64,000 bases of DNA from the NCBI RefSeq assembly GCF_014851585.1, contig NZ_JACVAB010000007.1, forward strand, positions 62,001 through 126,000. Reading direction: 5' to 3'. This document shows, piece after piece, positions 16,087 through 25,444 of the stretch. The DNA is from Agrobacterium sp. AGB01 (GTDB lineage: Bacteria; Pseudomonadota; Alphaproteobacteria; Rhizobiales; Rhizobiaceae). Position numbers and translations under genes: made by a program. How positions within the stretch are numbered: position 1 is the first letter of the stretch; the number at the start of each line of letters is the position of its first letter. The notes below the pieces were generated by a model, which saw nothing but the letters and a program-made list of their open reading frames with translations, did no database searches and was not told the DNA's origin.

Positions 16087-16662
16087 TCAACGGTCTCTGA
16101 TCAAGAAGCGCAACAGATTGGCGTAACCATGTGCGTCATCTATTGCACGATGGGTATGCTCGACCGACCCGAGCCATTCAGCCGGATATTTTTTGACATC
16201 GCAGTTCCAGTGCTCACGTCCGGTTTTTCCGGTAACCATCGACATGATGCAAAGTGGTGCATAGCGAAATAACCGGTCCTCCACCCAAGGCCCTTCCAAC
16301 AATGGCCTGCCGGTAAACCGTTTCAGATAATAGTCAAACCACGGCCCATCGAGAGAAACCGGATGCGCTGCAAAGATCGGACGGTGTCCAAGCGACCTGA
16401 TCCAATTGACGAAGCCTTTAATGACGACATCCGGTGGCTGCGCATTTTCTGTGGCCGCCGCATATGCCTCAGGAAACCGCTTCCAGAAATCCATTACAGC
16501 CGGGTCACTTCCGGCGCCATCAAGGCGTTGCAGAACACCTTCAAATTCGCCAAGAATCTCACCAGTTTCGGAAACCCCGACAGACCCGAAAGAAAGCATC
16601 GAATTCATTCCCGGTATGGGACCGTCAAATTCGCAATCCGTCACGATGTAAATGTAAGCCAC
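16087..16662 (-). CDS. DEDD-type 3'-5' exonuclease-like protein
   Basis: 191 residues. The N-terminus IYIVTDCEFDGP carries the D-x-E of exonuclease motif I. HPVSLDGPWFDYYLKRF (about 110-126) supplies a motif II-like region, and HTHRAIDDAHGYANLLRFL (about 169-187) has the H-x4-D pattern of motif III. This points to the DnaQ/RNase T-like superfamily, substrate unknown. The start is GTG at 16662, chosen because AAGGAG lies 6 bases upstream. It is convergent with the ALDH gene and stands alone. Confidence 0.7.
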   Translation of the reverse strand: MAYIYIVTDCEFDGPIPGMNSMLSFGSVGVSETGEILGEFEGVLQRLDGAGSDPAVMDFWKRFPEAYAAATENAQPPDVVIKGFVNWIRSLGHRPIFAAHPVSLDGPWFDYYLKRFTGRPLLEGPWVEDRLFRYAPLCIMSMVTGKTGREHWNCDVKKYPAEWLGSVEHTHRAIDDAHGYANLLRFLIRDR

Positions 16663-16931
16663 AGCAAGCTCCTTGTGCCGTAACGACGACGTCGCCTAAG
16701 CGATCTAAGCATGTGAAAATTCAACTGTCATGATGGATTCTCGGCGCCGAGAGCCGATGATTTTGCACAAAGAAGAACACTCTAACGTCTCGCATATTGC
16801 GCAGGACATGCAAAATCCCTGACATAGCCATCTACCACACGGTTCATCTAATGTTAAAACAACTCAGGTCTCGACAAACTACCCAGTGGCGGGCTGGCCA
16901 GATTACAAGTCTCTGAACGGATAATCGCACA

Positions 16932-17624
16932 ATGAAACTTATCGGTATTTTGGGCGGCATGTCAGCCGCATCCACGCAAACCTACTACCGCAAACTCTGC
17001 GAAATCACGAGGCAGCGCCTTGGCGGTCTTCATTCTCCTGAACTTTTGATCCGCTCGCTTGATTTCGCAAAAATCGAAACATTGCAAAGCGCTGGCAAGT
17101 GGGAAGCAGCCGGGGAGATTTTGAATGCCGAGGCCAAGGCACTGCAACGTGGCGGCGCAGATTTCATCATTCTCGCGACAAACACCATGCATAAACTTGC
17201 CGATCAGATGATGAGCGGCGTCGGAATTCCCTTGCTGCATATTGCAGATGCCACCGCCCGCCGCATTGCCGAAGCAGGTCTCCATAGACCCGGCCTCATG
17301 GCAACGGCATTCACCATGGAGCAAAGCTTCTATACGGGGCGGTTGATCGAAGCCGGGCTCGATCCAGTTCTACCTGATGCTAATGACCGCGCAGTTGTTC
17401 ATCACATCATCTATGATGAACTGTGCAAGGACATCACCACGGATGAAAGCCGTGCCACATACGAGCAGATCGCCCAGCGTGTTGTCGAAACTGGGGCCGA
17501 CTGCGTGATACTAGGCTGCACCGAAATCGGCATGTTGCTTAATCAGGATAATGTCTCCGTGCCGGTTTTCGACACCACATTGATCCATTGCGAAGCGGCA
17601 ATTGATTTGGCCCTGGCAGAATAG
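16932..17624 (+). CDS. Aspartate/glutamate racemase family protein, YgeA-like
   Basis: 230-residue cofactor-independent amino-acid racemase. It has GILGGMSAASTQTYY at the N-terminus, TNTMHKLAD near residues 83-91, and GCTEIGMLL near 198-206. In classical aspartate racemases both catalytic positions are Cys (C-N-T and G-C-T-E). Here the first is Thr (ATNTMH) and the second is Cys, the Thr/Cys pair described for E. coli YgeA, a broad-specificity racemase. It is therefore more likely to act on several amino acids than strictly on aspartate. No operon partner is present. Confidence 0.85.
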   Translation: MKLIGILGGMSAASTQTYYRKLCEITRQRLGGLHSPELLIRSLDFAKIETLQSAGKWEAAGEILNAEAKALQRGGADFIILATNTMHKLADQMMSGVGIPLLHIADATARRIAEAGLHRPGLMATAFTMEQSFYTGRLIEAGLDPVLPDANDRAVVHHIIYDELCKDITTDESRATYEQIAQRVVETGADCVILGCTEIGMLLNQDNVSVPVFDTTLIHCEAAIDLALAE

Positions 17625-17724
17625 GTATTCCTGTAATCATTGGCCGGACGACATTTAGTAAGAGCCCGCACGCCAGCGTAGCGCAAATGGCAAGGCTTGC
17701 GAACTTCCAAGCTTCATCTCTGTC

Positions 17725-17749
17725 ACGACGCAATTTAGTTTTGCGTCGT
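17725..17749. terminator. Bidirectional hairpin terminator
   Basis: ACGACGCAA (17725-17733), loop TTTAGTT, TTGCGTCGT (17741-17749): a 9-bp perfect stem between the convergent racemase and methyltransferase genes. Confidence 0.7.
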
Positions 17750-17795
17750 TGCTATTTCGGGAGTTACAGGCCGAATGGCCGTAGCCCAATGATCC

Positions 17796-18935
17796 TCAGG
17801 ACCGTTTTTTGATTGTGCTGTAGATGATGTTTCGGTTGGCGCCGAACCACACTTTGCTGTCTACGGTGTTTGGGTCGGCACTGGCATTGGTAACGCGCCA
17901 CATATCAGCTTCCGAACGCTGGAGAAGCTCCCAGTTCATATAGGATTCCATGTAACCGTCATCGGCCATTTCATCGGAGAAATTGGCGTAGAGGAACATG
18001 CCGCCCGGCTTCAGCATGTCCATGCAAACCTGGGTGAGGCGGATCGCAACCTTGTCGGTCAGGTAATCGTACAAGCCTGCGGCATAGATGAAATCAAACG
18101 TGCCGATCTTGTGTTTTTTGGCAAGCAGGCCACGGACAGAGCCATCGATTGGTTCAATGCACGTGCCATGGAACTGGCTTGAAATCGATGCGATGCTGAG
18201 CGGGTCCTGATCAAGGGCAACCCAACGCTTCATGCCACCGTTCTTAAGCGCCTGAGAATTTTCTGCTTCACGAAGATGGCCTGCTGCAACGGTCAGAATT
18301 TCCGTCTCCGGTCCCTTCTCGGCTGCAACCATATCAACATATTCGGTCAGAATGTCGCGGCGCTCGCGAACGGCAACCGGTCCCGGCGCATTGCGGGTAT
18401 ATTCAAAGATGTTAAGGCCGAGAGGCGTGGATTTTGCCACCTCATGTGCCACTGCCTCATGACCATAGATGAAATCGATAAGGCTGGCATCGCCAGAGTA
18501 TCCGCGTGGTTTTTCAAAAGACCAACGGGTGAATGGGCACTGCTGCATGATTTTTGCGGAAGGGTGCGCTTGAATGATCGGAATAAGTCCCTGCCATACG
18601 GCCGGACCATATTTCCACCGCAAATCATGCATCTGGGCAATCAGCCATTCTGTCGCTTCGGCGAGGTCGTTACCGGCGCTGAAGCGCTGGTTTGCGAGGC
18701 TCATGATCAGCACGAACTCCGCCTCTGCCGTTGCCAGAAGATCGGCCTCGGCGGTTTTGTCAGACGGGTGGCGATGGTTAGTGACCGACTGGGGAGTGAT
18801 AAGACTTTCACCGTCAAGGGAGAACAAAGGCTGAGCCACGCGAACCTCACTGCTGAATAAAGGGTTAAAGAAAAAGATAAAATCTTCAGCATTTTCCGTG
18901 CACGTCAAGTTCGCGGAGGTCATGTTTTTCAACAA
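17796..18935 (-). CDS. Class I SAM-dependent methyltransferase-like protein
   Basis: Up to 379 residues. A Rossmann methyltransferase core is visible in the C-terminal half: EILTVAAGHLREAE (about 211-224, motif I-like), RWVALDQDPLSIASI (about 237-251), FDFIYAAGLYDYLTD (motif IV region) and LKPGGMFLYANFS (motif V). The N-terminal 150 residues are helical and unassigned. The start is ambiguous: two consecutive TTG codons (18935, 18932) follow a GGTGGGGG stretch, and the first ATG is at 18923. It is divergent from the GGDEF-EAL gene, suggesting a link to cyclic-di-GMP signalling. Some relatives are annotated as hydroxypalmitate methyl-ester biosynthesis proteins, which the sequence alone cannot confirm. 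Confidence 0.72.
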   Translation of the reverse strand: MLKNMTSANLTCTENAEDFIFFFNPLFSSEVRVAQPLFSLDGESLITPQSVTNHRHPSDKTAEADLLATAEAEFVLIMSLANQRFSAGNDLAEATEWLIAQMHDLRWKYGPAVWQGLIPIIQAHPSAKIMQQCPFTRWSFEKPRGYSGDASLIDFIYGHEAVAHEVAKSTPLGLNIFEYTRNAPGPVAVRERRDILTEYVDMVAAEKGPETEILTVAAGHLREAENSQALKNGGMKRWVALDQDPLSIASISSQFHGTCIEPIDGSVRGLLAKKHKIGTFDFIYAAGLYDYLTDKVAIRLTQVCMDMLKPGGMFLYANFSDEMADDGYMESYMNWELLQRSEADMWRVTNASADPNTVDSKVWFGANRNIIYSTIKKRS

Positions 18936-18991
18936 CCCCCACCTTTCCCGTTTGTGAGAAGTTTAGAAAAAGTTAATAACCTCAGGATATA

Positions 18992-19020
18992 TGAGAGTTG
19001 GTGCACTCTCGGTTGAGAGT
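18992..19020. promoter_or_regulatory. Repeat cluster between methyltransferase and GGDEF-EAL genes
   Basis: TGAGAGT occurs at 18992-18998 and 19014-19020, exactly 22 bp apart, with the complement ACTCTC at 19005-19010 between them. GAGAGT-TGGTGC-ACTCTC is a perfect inverted repeat. The location suits a regulator of one or both divergent genes. Confidence 0.4.
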
Positions 19021-19115
19021 GGCATGGGAGCTTGCGCAGGGTGAATCATCGTTGACTTCCGGCTCTGGCCGGATGGCGGCTAGAATCAATGCGCTGGATG
19101 TTGGGTGAATAGGGC

Positions 19116-21107
19116 ATGATGCACTTGTTAGCCGAGACCACCGTGCCCGCGATGCGGCCGGCGCTTTCCCCTGAGCAGATGCGTAGCCTCTATCAGCAGG
19201 AAAGTGAACTCAACAGAAAAGACGTGACGCGTCACGGTCTTTGGATCGCTGTTGCCGCATATATCGCTTACTCTGCGACCGATTACCTGTTCCTGCGCGA
19301 TGTCGCGCTCTACACCATTGCGGGCCGCGTTGCCGTGGGCATCGTTGCATTGTGCGTTCTCGAATTTCTGCTGCACTTCAAGGCACGTGCCGATATCATC
19401 GATCTTGTTGCCGCAGTCTCCGTGCTTTCAGGTTATGTTGTGTGGCTCGCTACGGCACAAATGACCAGCCATGCGAATGCCTTTTCCTATTACATGGTGT
19501 TTGGCGCCATCTTCATGATGAGCTTCAACCTGTTTTTCAGCTTCCGGTTTCCACTGGCATTCGCGGCTTCGGCGACGAACCTGACAATCTTCGTCGGTTT
19601 TCTCTACGCCTTTGAGCCGATGGGATTGCTTTACAAGCTGATCCTCGGTGCATTCTGTATTTCCTGCTTCATTTTTACATCCTACGTGAACCTGCAGCTC
19701 AACAGAGAGCGTTACAAGGTTTTCCTCAACGCCTATGAGGCGCGGCTGCAGCAATCAGCAGCCGACGAACGGGGCAAGGCTTTGCTGCACTTGTCCATCA
19801 CCGATTCGCTGACCGGCCTTGAAAATCGCCGCGCGATCGACCAGCGACTGCGTGACTACTGGAACAATTGGCGAGAGCACGGCAAGAGTTTTGCTGTCCT
19901 GCTCATCGATGTCGACTTCTTCAAACGTTACAATGACTGCTACGGTCACCAGGAAGGTGACCGTTGCCTGATTGCGGTGTCGCAGCGACTGAAAACCGTT
20001 GCATCACTGCATGGCGCCATCATTGGCCGATATGGCGGTGAGGAGTTCATTGTCATTGCACCGACCGACACACCCAAACGCGCCGCCGATCTGGCGGAAG
20101 CGATTTGTATCGCCGTCCGTGTCATGGCGTATCCGCATGAAGCAAGACGCGACGGAACACCCTTCGTCACCGTCAGCGTGGGTGTGTCGCACACACGCGG
20201 TAATGCAATCCAAGTAGACAGGGTCATTCACGAGGCCGACCGTGCGCTCTATGCCGCAAAGGCAAGTGGCCGCAACTGCGTCAAACTATTCGACACCAAG
20301 GACCCATGGGCGAGCGATGACAGTGAAAACATTGCAGCGATCCTTAAAATCGCCGTTCAACAGCGCCTCGTCACTCTGGTTTATCAACCGATCCGCGACG
20401 TCAAGACAGGCGAATTGAGTGGGGCTGAAGCCTTGATGAGATTAAGGATGCTGGACGGAACACCCGTTCTGCCAAGCACCTTCATTCCGATAGCCGAGCG
20501 AACAGGGGCGATTGTCGATCTCGGTCGCTGGGCGATCCGAACGGTTTGCAGCGATCTGTTGGCGACCAATCTTGTGCCCGTTGCCAGTGTTAACGTCTCG
20601 CCAATCGAATTAAAAATGCCCGGTTTTGCGACCTATGTCGCAGCCACACTGTCAGAGTTTGGCCTGATGGGTGCGCGGCTTGCCTTCGAAATCACCGAAG
20701 GCGTTGAGCTGGAAATGGATCAGGAGGTGGTTCGCTGCATCAGTGATCTGAGAAAACTTGGCGCTCAAATCTGGCTTGATGATTTCGGCACCGGTTTTGC
20801 CGGTTTGTCCTGGCTTCGCCTGATCGAATTCGACACGGTGAAGATCGACCGCTCCTTCCTGCATGATTGCGACACCGAGCGCGGTCGCATGATGCTGCGT
20901 GATATCATCAGCCTGCTGCGCAACCGTGGCCTGCGAATTCTTGTCGAGGGTGCAGAAACCGAAGCCCATGAGCAGTTGATGCGGCAATACGGAATAGACC
21001 AGATCCAGGGTTTCCACGTTGGACGCCCCGTGCCCGTCACCCAATTCGAGACCTATGAGGTCGTGCGTCGGTCAACGCCTGCGGGAAACTCCCTGATTCA
21101 GGGATAA
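19116..21107 (+). CDS. Membrane-bound GGDEF-EAL protein (cyclic-di-GMP turnover)
   Basis: 663 residues. The N-terminal region (about 45-195) has several hydrophobic helices, so it is an integral membrane sensor. The GGDEF domain (about 225-385) has the active-site motif GRYGGEEF, with no RxxD inhibitory site five residues before it. The EAL domain (about 405-655) has GAEALMRLR, EITEGVEL, and LDDFGTGFAGL followed by VKIDRSFL, all intact. Both synthesis and hydrolysis are therefore possible. The start at ATG 19116 is followed at once by a second ATG. It is divergent from the methyltransferase. Confidence 0.93.
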   Translation: MMHLLAETTVPAMRPALSPEQMRSLYQQESELNRKDVTRHGLWIAVAAYIAYSATDYLFLRDVALYTIAGRVAVGIVALCVLEFLLHFKARADIIDLVAAVSVLSGYVVWLATAQMTSHANAFSYYMVFGAIFMMSFNLFFSFRFPLAFAASATNLTIFVGFLYAFEPMGLLYKLILGAFCISCFIFTSYVNLQLNRERYKVFLNAYEARLQQSAADERGKALLHLSITDSLTGLENRRAIDQRLRDYWNNWREHGKSFAVLLIDVDFFKRYNDCYGHQEGDRCLIAVSQRLKTVASLHGAIIGRYGGEEFIVIAPTDTPKRAADLAEAICIAVRVMAYPHEARRDGTPFVTVSVGVSHTRGNAIQVDRVIHEADRALYAAKASGRNCVKLFDTKDPWASDDSENIAAILKIAVQQRLVTLVYQPIRDVKTGELSGAEALMRLRMLDGTPVLPSTFIPIAERTGAIVDLGRWAIRTVCSDLLATNLVPVASVNVSPIELKMPGFATYVAATLSEFGLMGARLAFEITEGVELEMDQEVVRCISDLRKLGAQIWLDDFGTGFAGLSWLRLIEFDTVKIDRSFLHDCDTERGRMMLRDIISLLRNRGLRILVEGAETEAHEQLMRQYGIDQIQGFHVGRPVPVTQFETYEVVRRSTPAGNSLIQG

Positions 21108-21189
21108 GAGCACTCAACTCTCGCGCGCCATAGATTTCCCAATCGGCGTCATGAACCGGACGCCCAACATCCTGTCAAAGGCGTTTTAG

Positions 21190-22437
21190 TTACCAGCGCG
21201 GCACGCGTCTTTCGTAACAGGGATCGAACAACTGCATATAGGCAGTGTCGTTGCGTTCCTTCATCTCAGTCTGTTCGTAGAGCGCAGCAAGCTCGGCGAG
21301 TTTCTGGTGGTCAAGTGACACACCAAGACCCGGGCCTTGTGGCACATTCAGCTTGCCATCACGGAACGTGAAGGGTGAACCTTCAATCACATCGACGCCA
21401 GTCCATGGAAAATGTGTATCGCAGTCATAACTGAGATTGGGTGTCGCTGCGGCAACATGTGTCATTGCAGCAAGCGTGATACCGAGATGCGAGTTCGAGT
21501 GCATGGATACACCGAGCCCCAATGTCTCACAGATCTTGCCAAGATGTGTCGAGGAACGCAGACCGCCCCAATAGTGATGGTCGGACAAGACGATCTGGAC
21601 AGCATTTTTGCGGAAGGCTTCGGCGATCTGGTCAAACTCAAGAACGATCATGTTGGTGGCCAGCGGAAGTGACGTTGCCGCTGCGACCTCCGCCATCTGG
21701 TCCATACCGATGACAGGATCTTCAAGATACTCCAGAACACCTTCCAGTTTGCGGGCGATATAGATGGCTGTGTCGACGGTCCAGCCGCCATTGGGATCAA
21801 TCCGCAAGGGATGATTTGGAAAGGCTTCGCGAAGCTTCAGCATCGTCTCGATTTCGAGATCGGGGTGTAACACGCCCCCTTTGAGCTTCAGGGACTGAAA
21901 GCCGTATTTATCCACCATCCGGCGGGCTTCCCCGACCATCTGGTCTGGCGTCAGCACTTCCCCCCATTCGTCCGGTTCTTGACCGATATGGGCGGCAAAC
22001 TTGAAAAACAGATAGGCGCTGAAGGGAACGGTGTCACGAACCGCCCCTCCAAGCAGGTCACAAACCGGCCGTCCAAGCAGCTTGCCCTGAATATCAAGAC
22101 ATGGAACTTCAAATGCCGAGGCAACAACGTCCGTCAGCTTGTGATCGGCAACTGCCGTTTTTGCGTTGATGCCTCCACCACCGGGCAAAGCAGCAATCAC
22201 TTTTGCCTTCAACTCGTGGAGGTGAAACGGATCAAGGCCGATCAATGACGGAGCCGCCCGTCTTAAACCGTCCAGGGCTTTGATACTGCCATAGCTTTCT
22301 CCCAAACCAACCGTGCCGTCATCACAGAGGACTTCGATGATGGTTCTCAACGCATGGGGCTGGTGAACACCCTTGCAGTTCAGCAATGGTTTGTCGGGGA
22401 TGGCAACCGGCGTTAATTTGATGTCAGCGATACGCAT
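21190..22437 (-). CDS. Enolase-superfamily dehydratase, glucarate dehydratase-like
   Basis: 415 residues. It carries the glucarate-dehydratase pattern: the K-x-K base in QSLKLKGGVLHPDLE (near 190-204), a metal ligand in RIDPNGGWTVDTA, LEDPVIGMDQMA, the LSDHHYWGG segment, and the opposite-face His in MHSNSHLGITLA. The expected reaction is dehydration of an aldarate (glucarate or similar) to a keto-deoxy product. The ATG at 22437 is favoured, with AGGAG 5 bases upstream. It is the last gene of the leftward alginate/uronate run, 8 bases after the TIM-barrel gene, hinting that uronate is partly oxidised to an aldarate. Confidence 0.85.
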   Translation of the reverse strand: MRIADIKLTPVAIPDKPLLNCKGVHQPHALRTIIEVLCDDGTVGLGESYGSIKALDGLRRAAPSLIGLDPFHLHELKAKVIAALPGGGGINAKTAVADHKLTDVVASAFEVPCLDIQGKLLGRPVCDLLGGAVRDTVPFSAYLFFKFAAHIGQEPDEWGEVLTPDQMVGEARRMVDKYGFQSLKLKGGVLHPDLEIETMLKLREAFPNHPLRIDPNGGWTVDTAIYIARKLEGVLEYLEDPVIGMDQMAEVAAATSLPLATNMIVLEFDQIAEAFRKNAVQIVLSDHHYWGGLRSSTHLGKICETLGLGVSMHSNSHLGITLAAMTHVAAATPNLSYDCDTHFPWTGVDVIEGSPFTFRDGKLNVPQGPGLGVSLDHQKLAELAALYEQTEMKERNDTAYMQLFDPCYERRVPRW

Positions 22438-22445
22438 AAGAACTC

Positions 22446-23231
22446 CTATCGCCACCAGGTGCGCGCTGCCGTCAACGCGTCATCCAGAGGTGGCAGTTCG
22501 GGATGCCAGTGGCGCTCCCATTCGAGACTGAGAGGGACGTGTCGATTACTCGACCTGACAAGCGACATGAGATCCGCCATGGGGAAATCACCGTGGCCGG
22601 GAAGCACGTAATGGCGAAGGCCATCGCTTCCCATCTTGCTGTCCTTGACATGCAAATGGACGACATTGTCGGCGATATCAGGCCACAGGCTGTTGAGAGC
22701 AGAACCCTTGGCCCAGGTGTGATGGGTGTCCCATAATATCAAGGCGTTTGGCACGTGTTTGACGAAGGTCTTCAGTTGCGCAGCATCTGCCAGAGCATCA
22801 TGGGTTTCGATCATCAGATCGACATTCAGCCCGCGCGATTGCCGGTCGGCTTGCCATTGATCAAGCAGTGCAGTTGCGCGCCTCAGTTCGTCGACAGCTA
22901 ACTGTTTGCCGCCGTCAAAGATCCTCAGATGTGCCACGCCTGCCGCTTCCGCCCATGCAATAAAGGGTTCGACGGCCGACAGGTCACGACTTTCAAGCAG
23001 TCGGATCGACGTGTTGAGGGCAACGACCTTGAGGTCGCCCTGTTGAAGAAAGGCCGCAAACTGCGACGGTCTGCCAAACTCCGAATTCAATGCAGCAATC
23101 ACGTCAACCGCGCCGGAAAGCGCACGTAATTCCACGGAAGATATACCATGCCGTCTCGCCAGGTCAGCGGTTTCATGCAGGCTGAGTTCAGAACATCCAA
23201 GCGTCGAAAAACAGTAATCAACAGCGCTCAT
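22446..23231 (-). CDS. Sugar phosphate isomerase/epimerase-like TIM-barrel protein
   Basis: 261-residue member of the xylose-isomerase-like/AP endonuclease 2 superfamily. Metal-binding positions are visible in VDLMIETHDALADA (Glu), NALILWDTHHTW (Asp, His), VVHLHVKDSK (His, Asp) and PLSLEWERHWHPE (Glu). Substrate cannot be read from sequence. It overlaps the upstream 2-hydroxyacid dehydrogenase gene by 4 bases (ATGA) and precedes the dehydratase by 8, so all three are translated as a unit. Confidence 0.82.
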   Translation of the reverse strand: MSAVDYCFSTLGCSELSLHETADLARRHGISSVELRALSGAVDVIAALNSEFGRPSQFAAFLQQGDLKVVALNTSIRLLESRDLSAVEPFIAWAEAAGVAHLRIFDGGKQLAVDELRRATALLDQWQADRQSRGLNVDLMIETHDALADAAQLKTFVKHVPNALILWDTHHTWAKGSALNSLWPDIADNVVHLHVKDSKMGSDGLRHYVLPGHGDFPMADLMSLVRSSNRHVPLSLEWERHWHPELPPLDDALTAARTWWR

Positions 23232-24262
23232 GCCATACGCTCCATGTCCTGTTTGCGGACGGGGTAAAGCGGTGGAAGGCCGGCAACAAATCGCTCGATT
23301 TCAGTAATTGCGACATCAGAAAGGGCGCGCAGTTCATTGCCAAGCGCACCGGCGATGTGTGGTGTCAGCACGACATTCGGCAAGTCGTAGAATGGGCTGT
23401 CCACCGGTAAGGGTTCCGGTTCCGGCGTGTCGATCAGAACACGCAAGCGGCCGGATTGTGCCTCCGATAACAATGCCGCGTGATCGACCAGCCAACCCCG
23501 TGCGGTATTGATGAACACCGCATGGTCGGCCATCAGCGCGAACTCTCGAGCGCCAATCATATGGTGGGTCTGCGGCAGGATCGGCGCATGTAGCGAAACA
23601 ATGTCGGACCATGCGAGAAGCGCGTGCAACTCCATTTTTGTCGCACCAAGTGCAACTGCCTCATCCTCAGACAAGAATGGATCATAGACGGCAATTTCAA
23701 AACTGCCTCGTGTCAGCATGTCGATGACCTGCCGCCCGATGCGAGACGCGCCAACAATGCCGACTTTGCGGGAATAGCTGCCAAGCCAGGGCAGGTTCAT
23801 GCCACGCCGGCTGCCAAAACCACCAGTCCCGCGCTCAGCCCGGTGTTCATCCCGCAGGCGAAACACATCCTTGCCGCACATGATAATAGCCGCGTAGGTA
23901 AACTCGGCCACCGGTGTGGCCATCACGGATGCGGCTGTTGTCACCAGAATATCTGAGTTGTCCCAAAACTCGGCAGGCGCGACCACGCGCACCGATGATG
24001 CCGCATAAGCCAGCATCTTGAGGTGCGGTGCCCTGGCAAGGCGTTCTTTTGTCAACGACGGTGTACCCCAGGCCGCCAGCAGAATGTCGGCATCAGCCAG
24101 AGCTTCGCGACCCTTACCCGTGTCAAAGTCCGTATAGGGAAATCCATCAATGATATCTGTCACCGCATTCAGTCGCGCCCATTCGTGCGTGCTGAAAAAT
24201 CCTTCGGGAAGCTCGCTGCGCATGGCTATCAACAGCTTCGGCTTCTTATCATGTCTGGTCAT
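23228..24262 (-). CDS. D-isomer-specific 2-hydroxyacid dehydrogenase
   Basis: 344-residue NAD(P)-dependent oxidoreductase. The Rossmann motif is VGIVGASRIGRQVID (about 165-179). The catalytic triad of the family is present: Arg in FINTARGWLVD, Glu in DTPEPEPLP, and His in LTPHIAGALG. Substrates of such enzymes include glyoxylate, hydroxypyruvate and phosphoglycerate; the context suggests reduction of a keto acid from uronate breakdown. It overlaps the SGNH hydrolase gene and the next gene by 4 bases each, showing tight operon organisation. Confidence 0.88.
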   Translation of the reverse strand: MTRHDKKPKLLIAMRSELPEGFFSTHEWARLNAVTDIIDGFPYTDFDTGKGREALADADILLAAWGTPSLTKERLARAPHLKMLAYAASSVRVVAPAEFWDNSDILVTTAASVMATPVAEFTYAAIIMCGKDVFRLRDEHRAERGTGGFGSRRGMNLPWLGSYSRKVGIVGASRIGRQVIDMLTRGSFEIAVYDPFLSEDEAVALGATKMELHALLAWSDIVSLHAPILPQTHHMIGAREFALMADHAVFINTARGWLVDHAALLSEAQSGRLRVLIDTPEPEPLPVDSPFYDLPNVVLTPHIAGALGNELRALSDVAITEIERFVAGLPPLYPVRKQDMERMA

Positions 24263-25428
24263 GCGCGCACCGGACTTGAAACAGGCCGCACGTCAATGCG
24301 CGCAATATCGATGTTGATCGACTTTGAACCACCCTGCATCAGAACATCGAGATAAAGCTCGGGCGGTGCGTTACCCGGCCGGAGTTTTAATGGCGGCGTC
24401 CGCAATGCACCTTTCCAATGGGTATCGGGGAAAGGGAAAACTGTACCGTCTTCTGCGCGAAAGGGTTTTAACGCACTGGCCTGTTGCCCGTCTTCGGCAA
24501 CATCCTTCAAGCGTAGTGTTACTCCGAGAATGCCGGGATGAGCTGGCACCTCGATATCGCAGATCGCCTCGATCCAGTTACCGGTTCCCGGATGTTCAAT
24601 CGGCCCGGCAAGACGGTGGCTTTGGTCACCTTTATCAGTGAGTATCTTCGCGGATAGTTCGGTTACCAGATTGCCAGTTGGATTGTCGACAGCATCGAAG
24701 CGATCATCTTTCGGCAGAAGGCGGTCCGGCGCACGCGGCAACATGGCTTCGAGATACCCTGCCAGCAGCTTACCCACGGCAAAGGCACCCCGGACTGAAA
24801 AATGCGTTCCATCGTCAGAATAACCGGAATAGGGCTCTCCGAGTTCATTATCCGGATCAACCCAAGCCGCGTTCCAGTCAAACACATGGCAATTGGCGTG
24901 GTTGGCGGCGAATTCAGCACTCTGGCGATTCATCCAGTGCGCCTTGGCCCTTTCGGAACCATGGGCTGGCCACTTGCCCACACCACGCGCCAGAATGGGC
25001 AGCAGAATGACCGTCTTGCCCGCCGCAAGCAGAGCAGAGGCAATACGTGCCCTGGTGTCCGCAATCGTCTGGCGTGTTTCCACCATCATGTCGTTGGTGC
25101 CGGCATCGACAAGGATCAGGTCGAAATCCGATCGCAGCAATAACGACAGCCGCCGTTCGATCTCGATCGCCTTCTGCCCTGACACCCCGAAATTGAGCCC
25201 GCTAAAAAATCGGCTGATGCCAGGTCGATTGCTCGGTTCCCAACCGGGCGGCACCGATGGATCGTGATGGACAGGACAACGAAGCCTGCCGTGAGACAAA
25301 ACCTCCGCCCAACTCATCCAGCCGCGTGCCGATGTCGCGAGCATCCCGGCATCGCCAATGTGGTTTTGCTGGACGAGCGACGTGCCAAGAATGGCAACGC
25401 GGCTCGCCCTTGGTAACGATACAGACAT
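24259..25428 (-). CDS. SGNH/GDSL-family hydrolase
   Basis: 389 residues with an SGNH hydrolase core in the first 240: block I is VAILGTSLVQQN (nucleophile Ser in a GTS variant of GDS), block III is VDAGTNDMM, and block V is SDDGTHFSVRG with the Asp/His pair. The C-terminal 140 residues look beta-rich and are unassigned. The ATG at 25428 is chosen because longer frames overlap the SDR gene. There is no signal peptide, so it should act in the cytoplasm. Inside an alginate locus it may remove O-acetyl groups from imported acetylated oligoalginate; that is inference. Confidence 0.78.
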   Translation of the reverse strand: MSVSLPRASRVAILGTSLVQQNHIGDAGMLATSARGWMSWAEVLSHGRLRCPVHHDPSVPPGWEPSNRPGISRFFSGLNFGVSGQKAIEIERRLSLLLRSDFDLILVDAGTNDMMVETRQTIADTRARIASALLAAGKTVILLPILARGVGKWPAHGSERAKAHWMNRQSAEFAANHANCHVFDWNAAWVDPDNELGEPYSGYSDDGTHFSVRGAFAVGKLLAGYLEAMLPRAPDRLLPKDDRFDAVDNPTGNLVTELSAKILTDKGDQSHRLAGPIEHPGTGNWIEAICDIEVPAHPGILGVTLRLKDVAEDGQQASALKPFRAEDGTVFPFPDTHWKGALRTPPLKLRPGNAPPELYLDVLMQGGSKSINIDIARIDVRPVSSPVRA

Positions 25429-25444
25429 TGGTTTTACCAGGATA

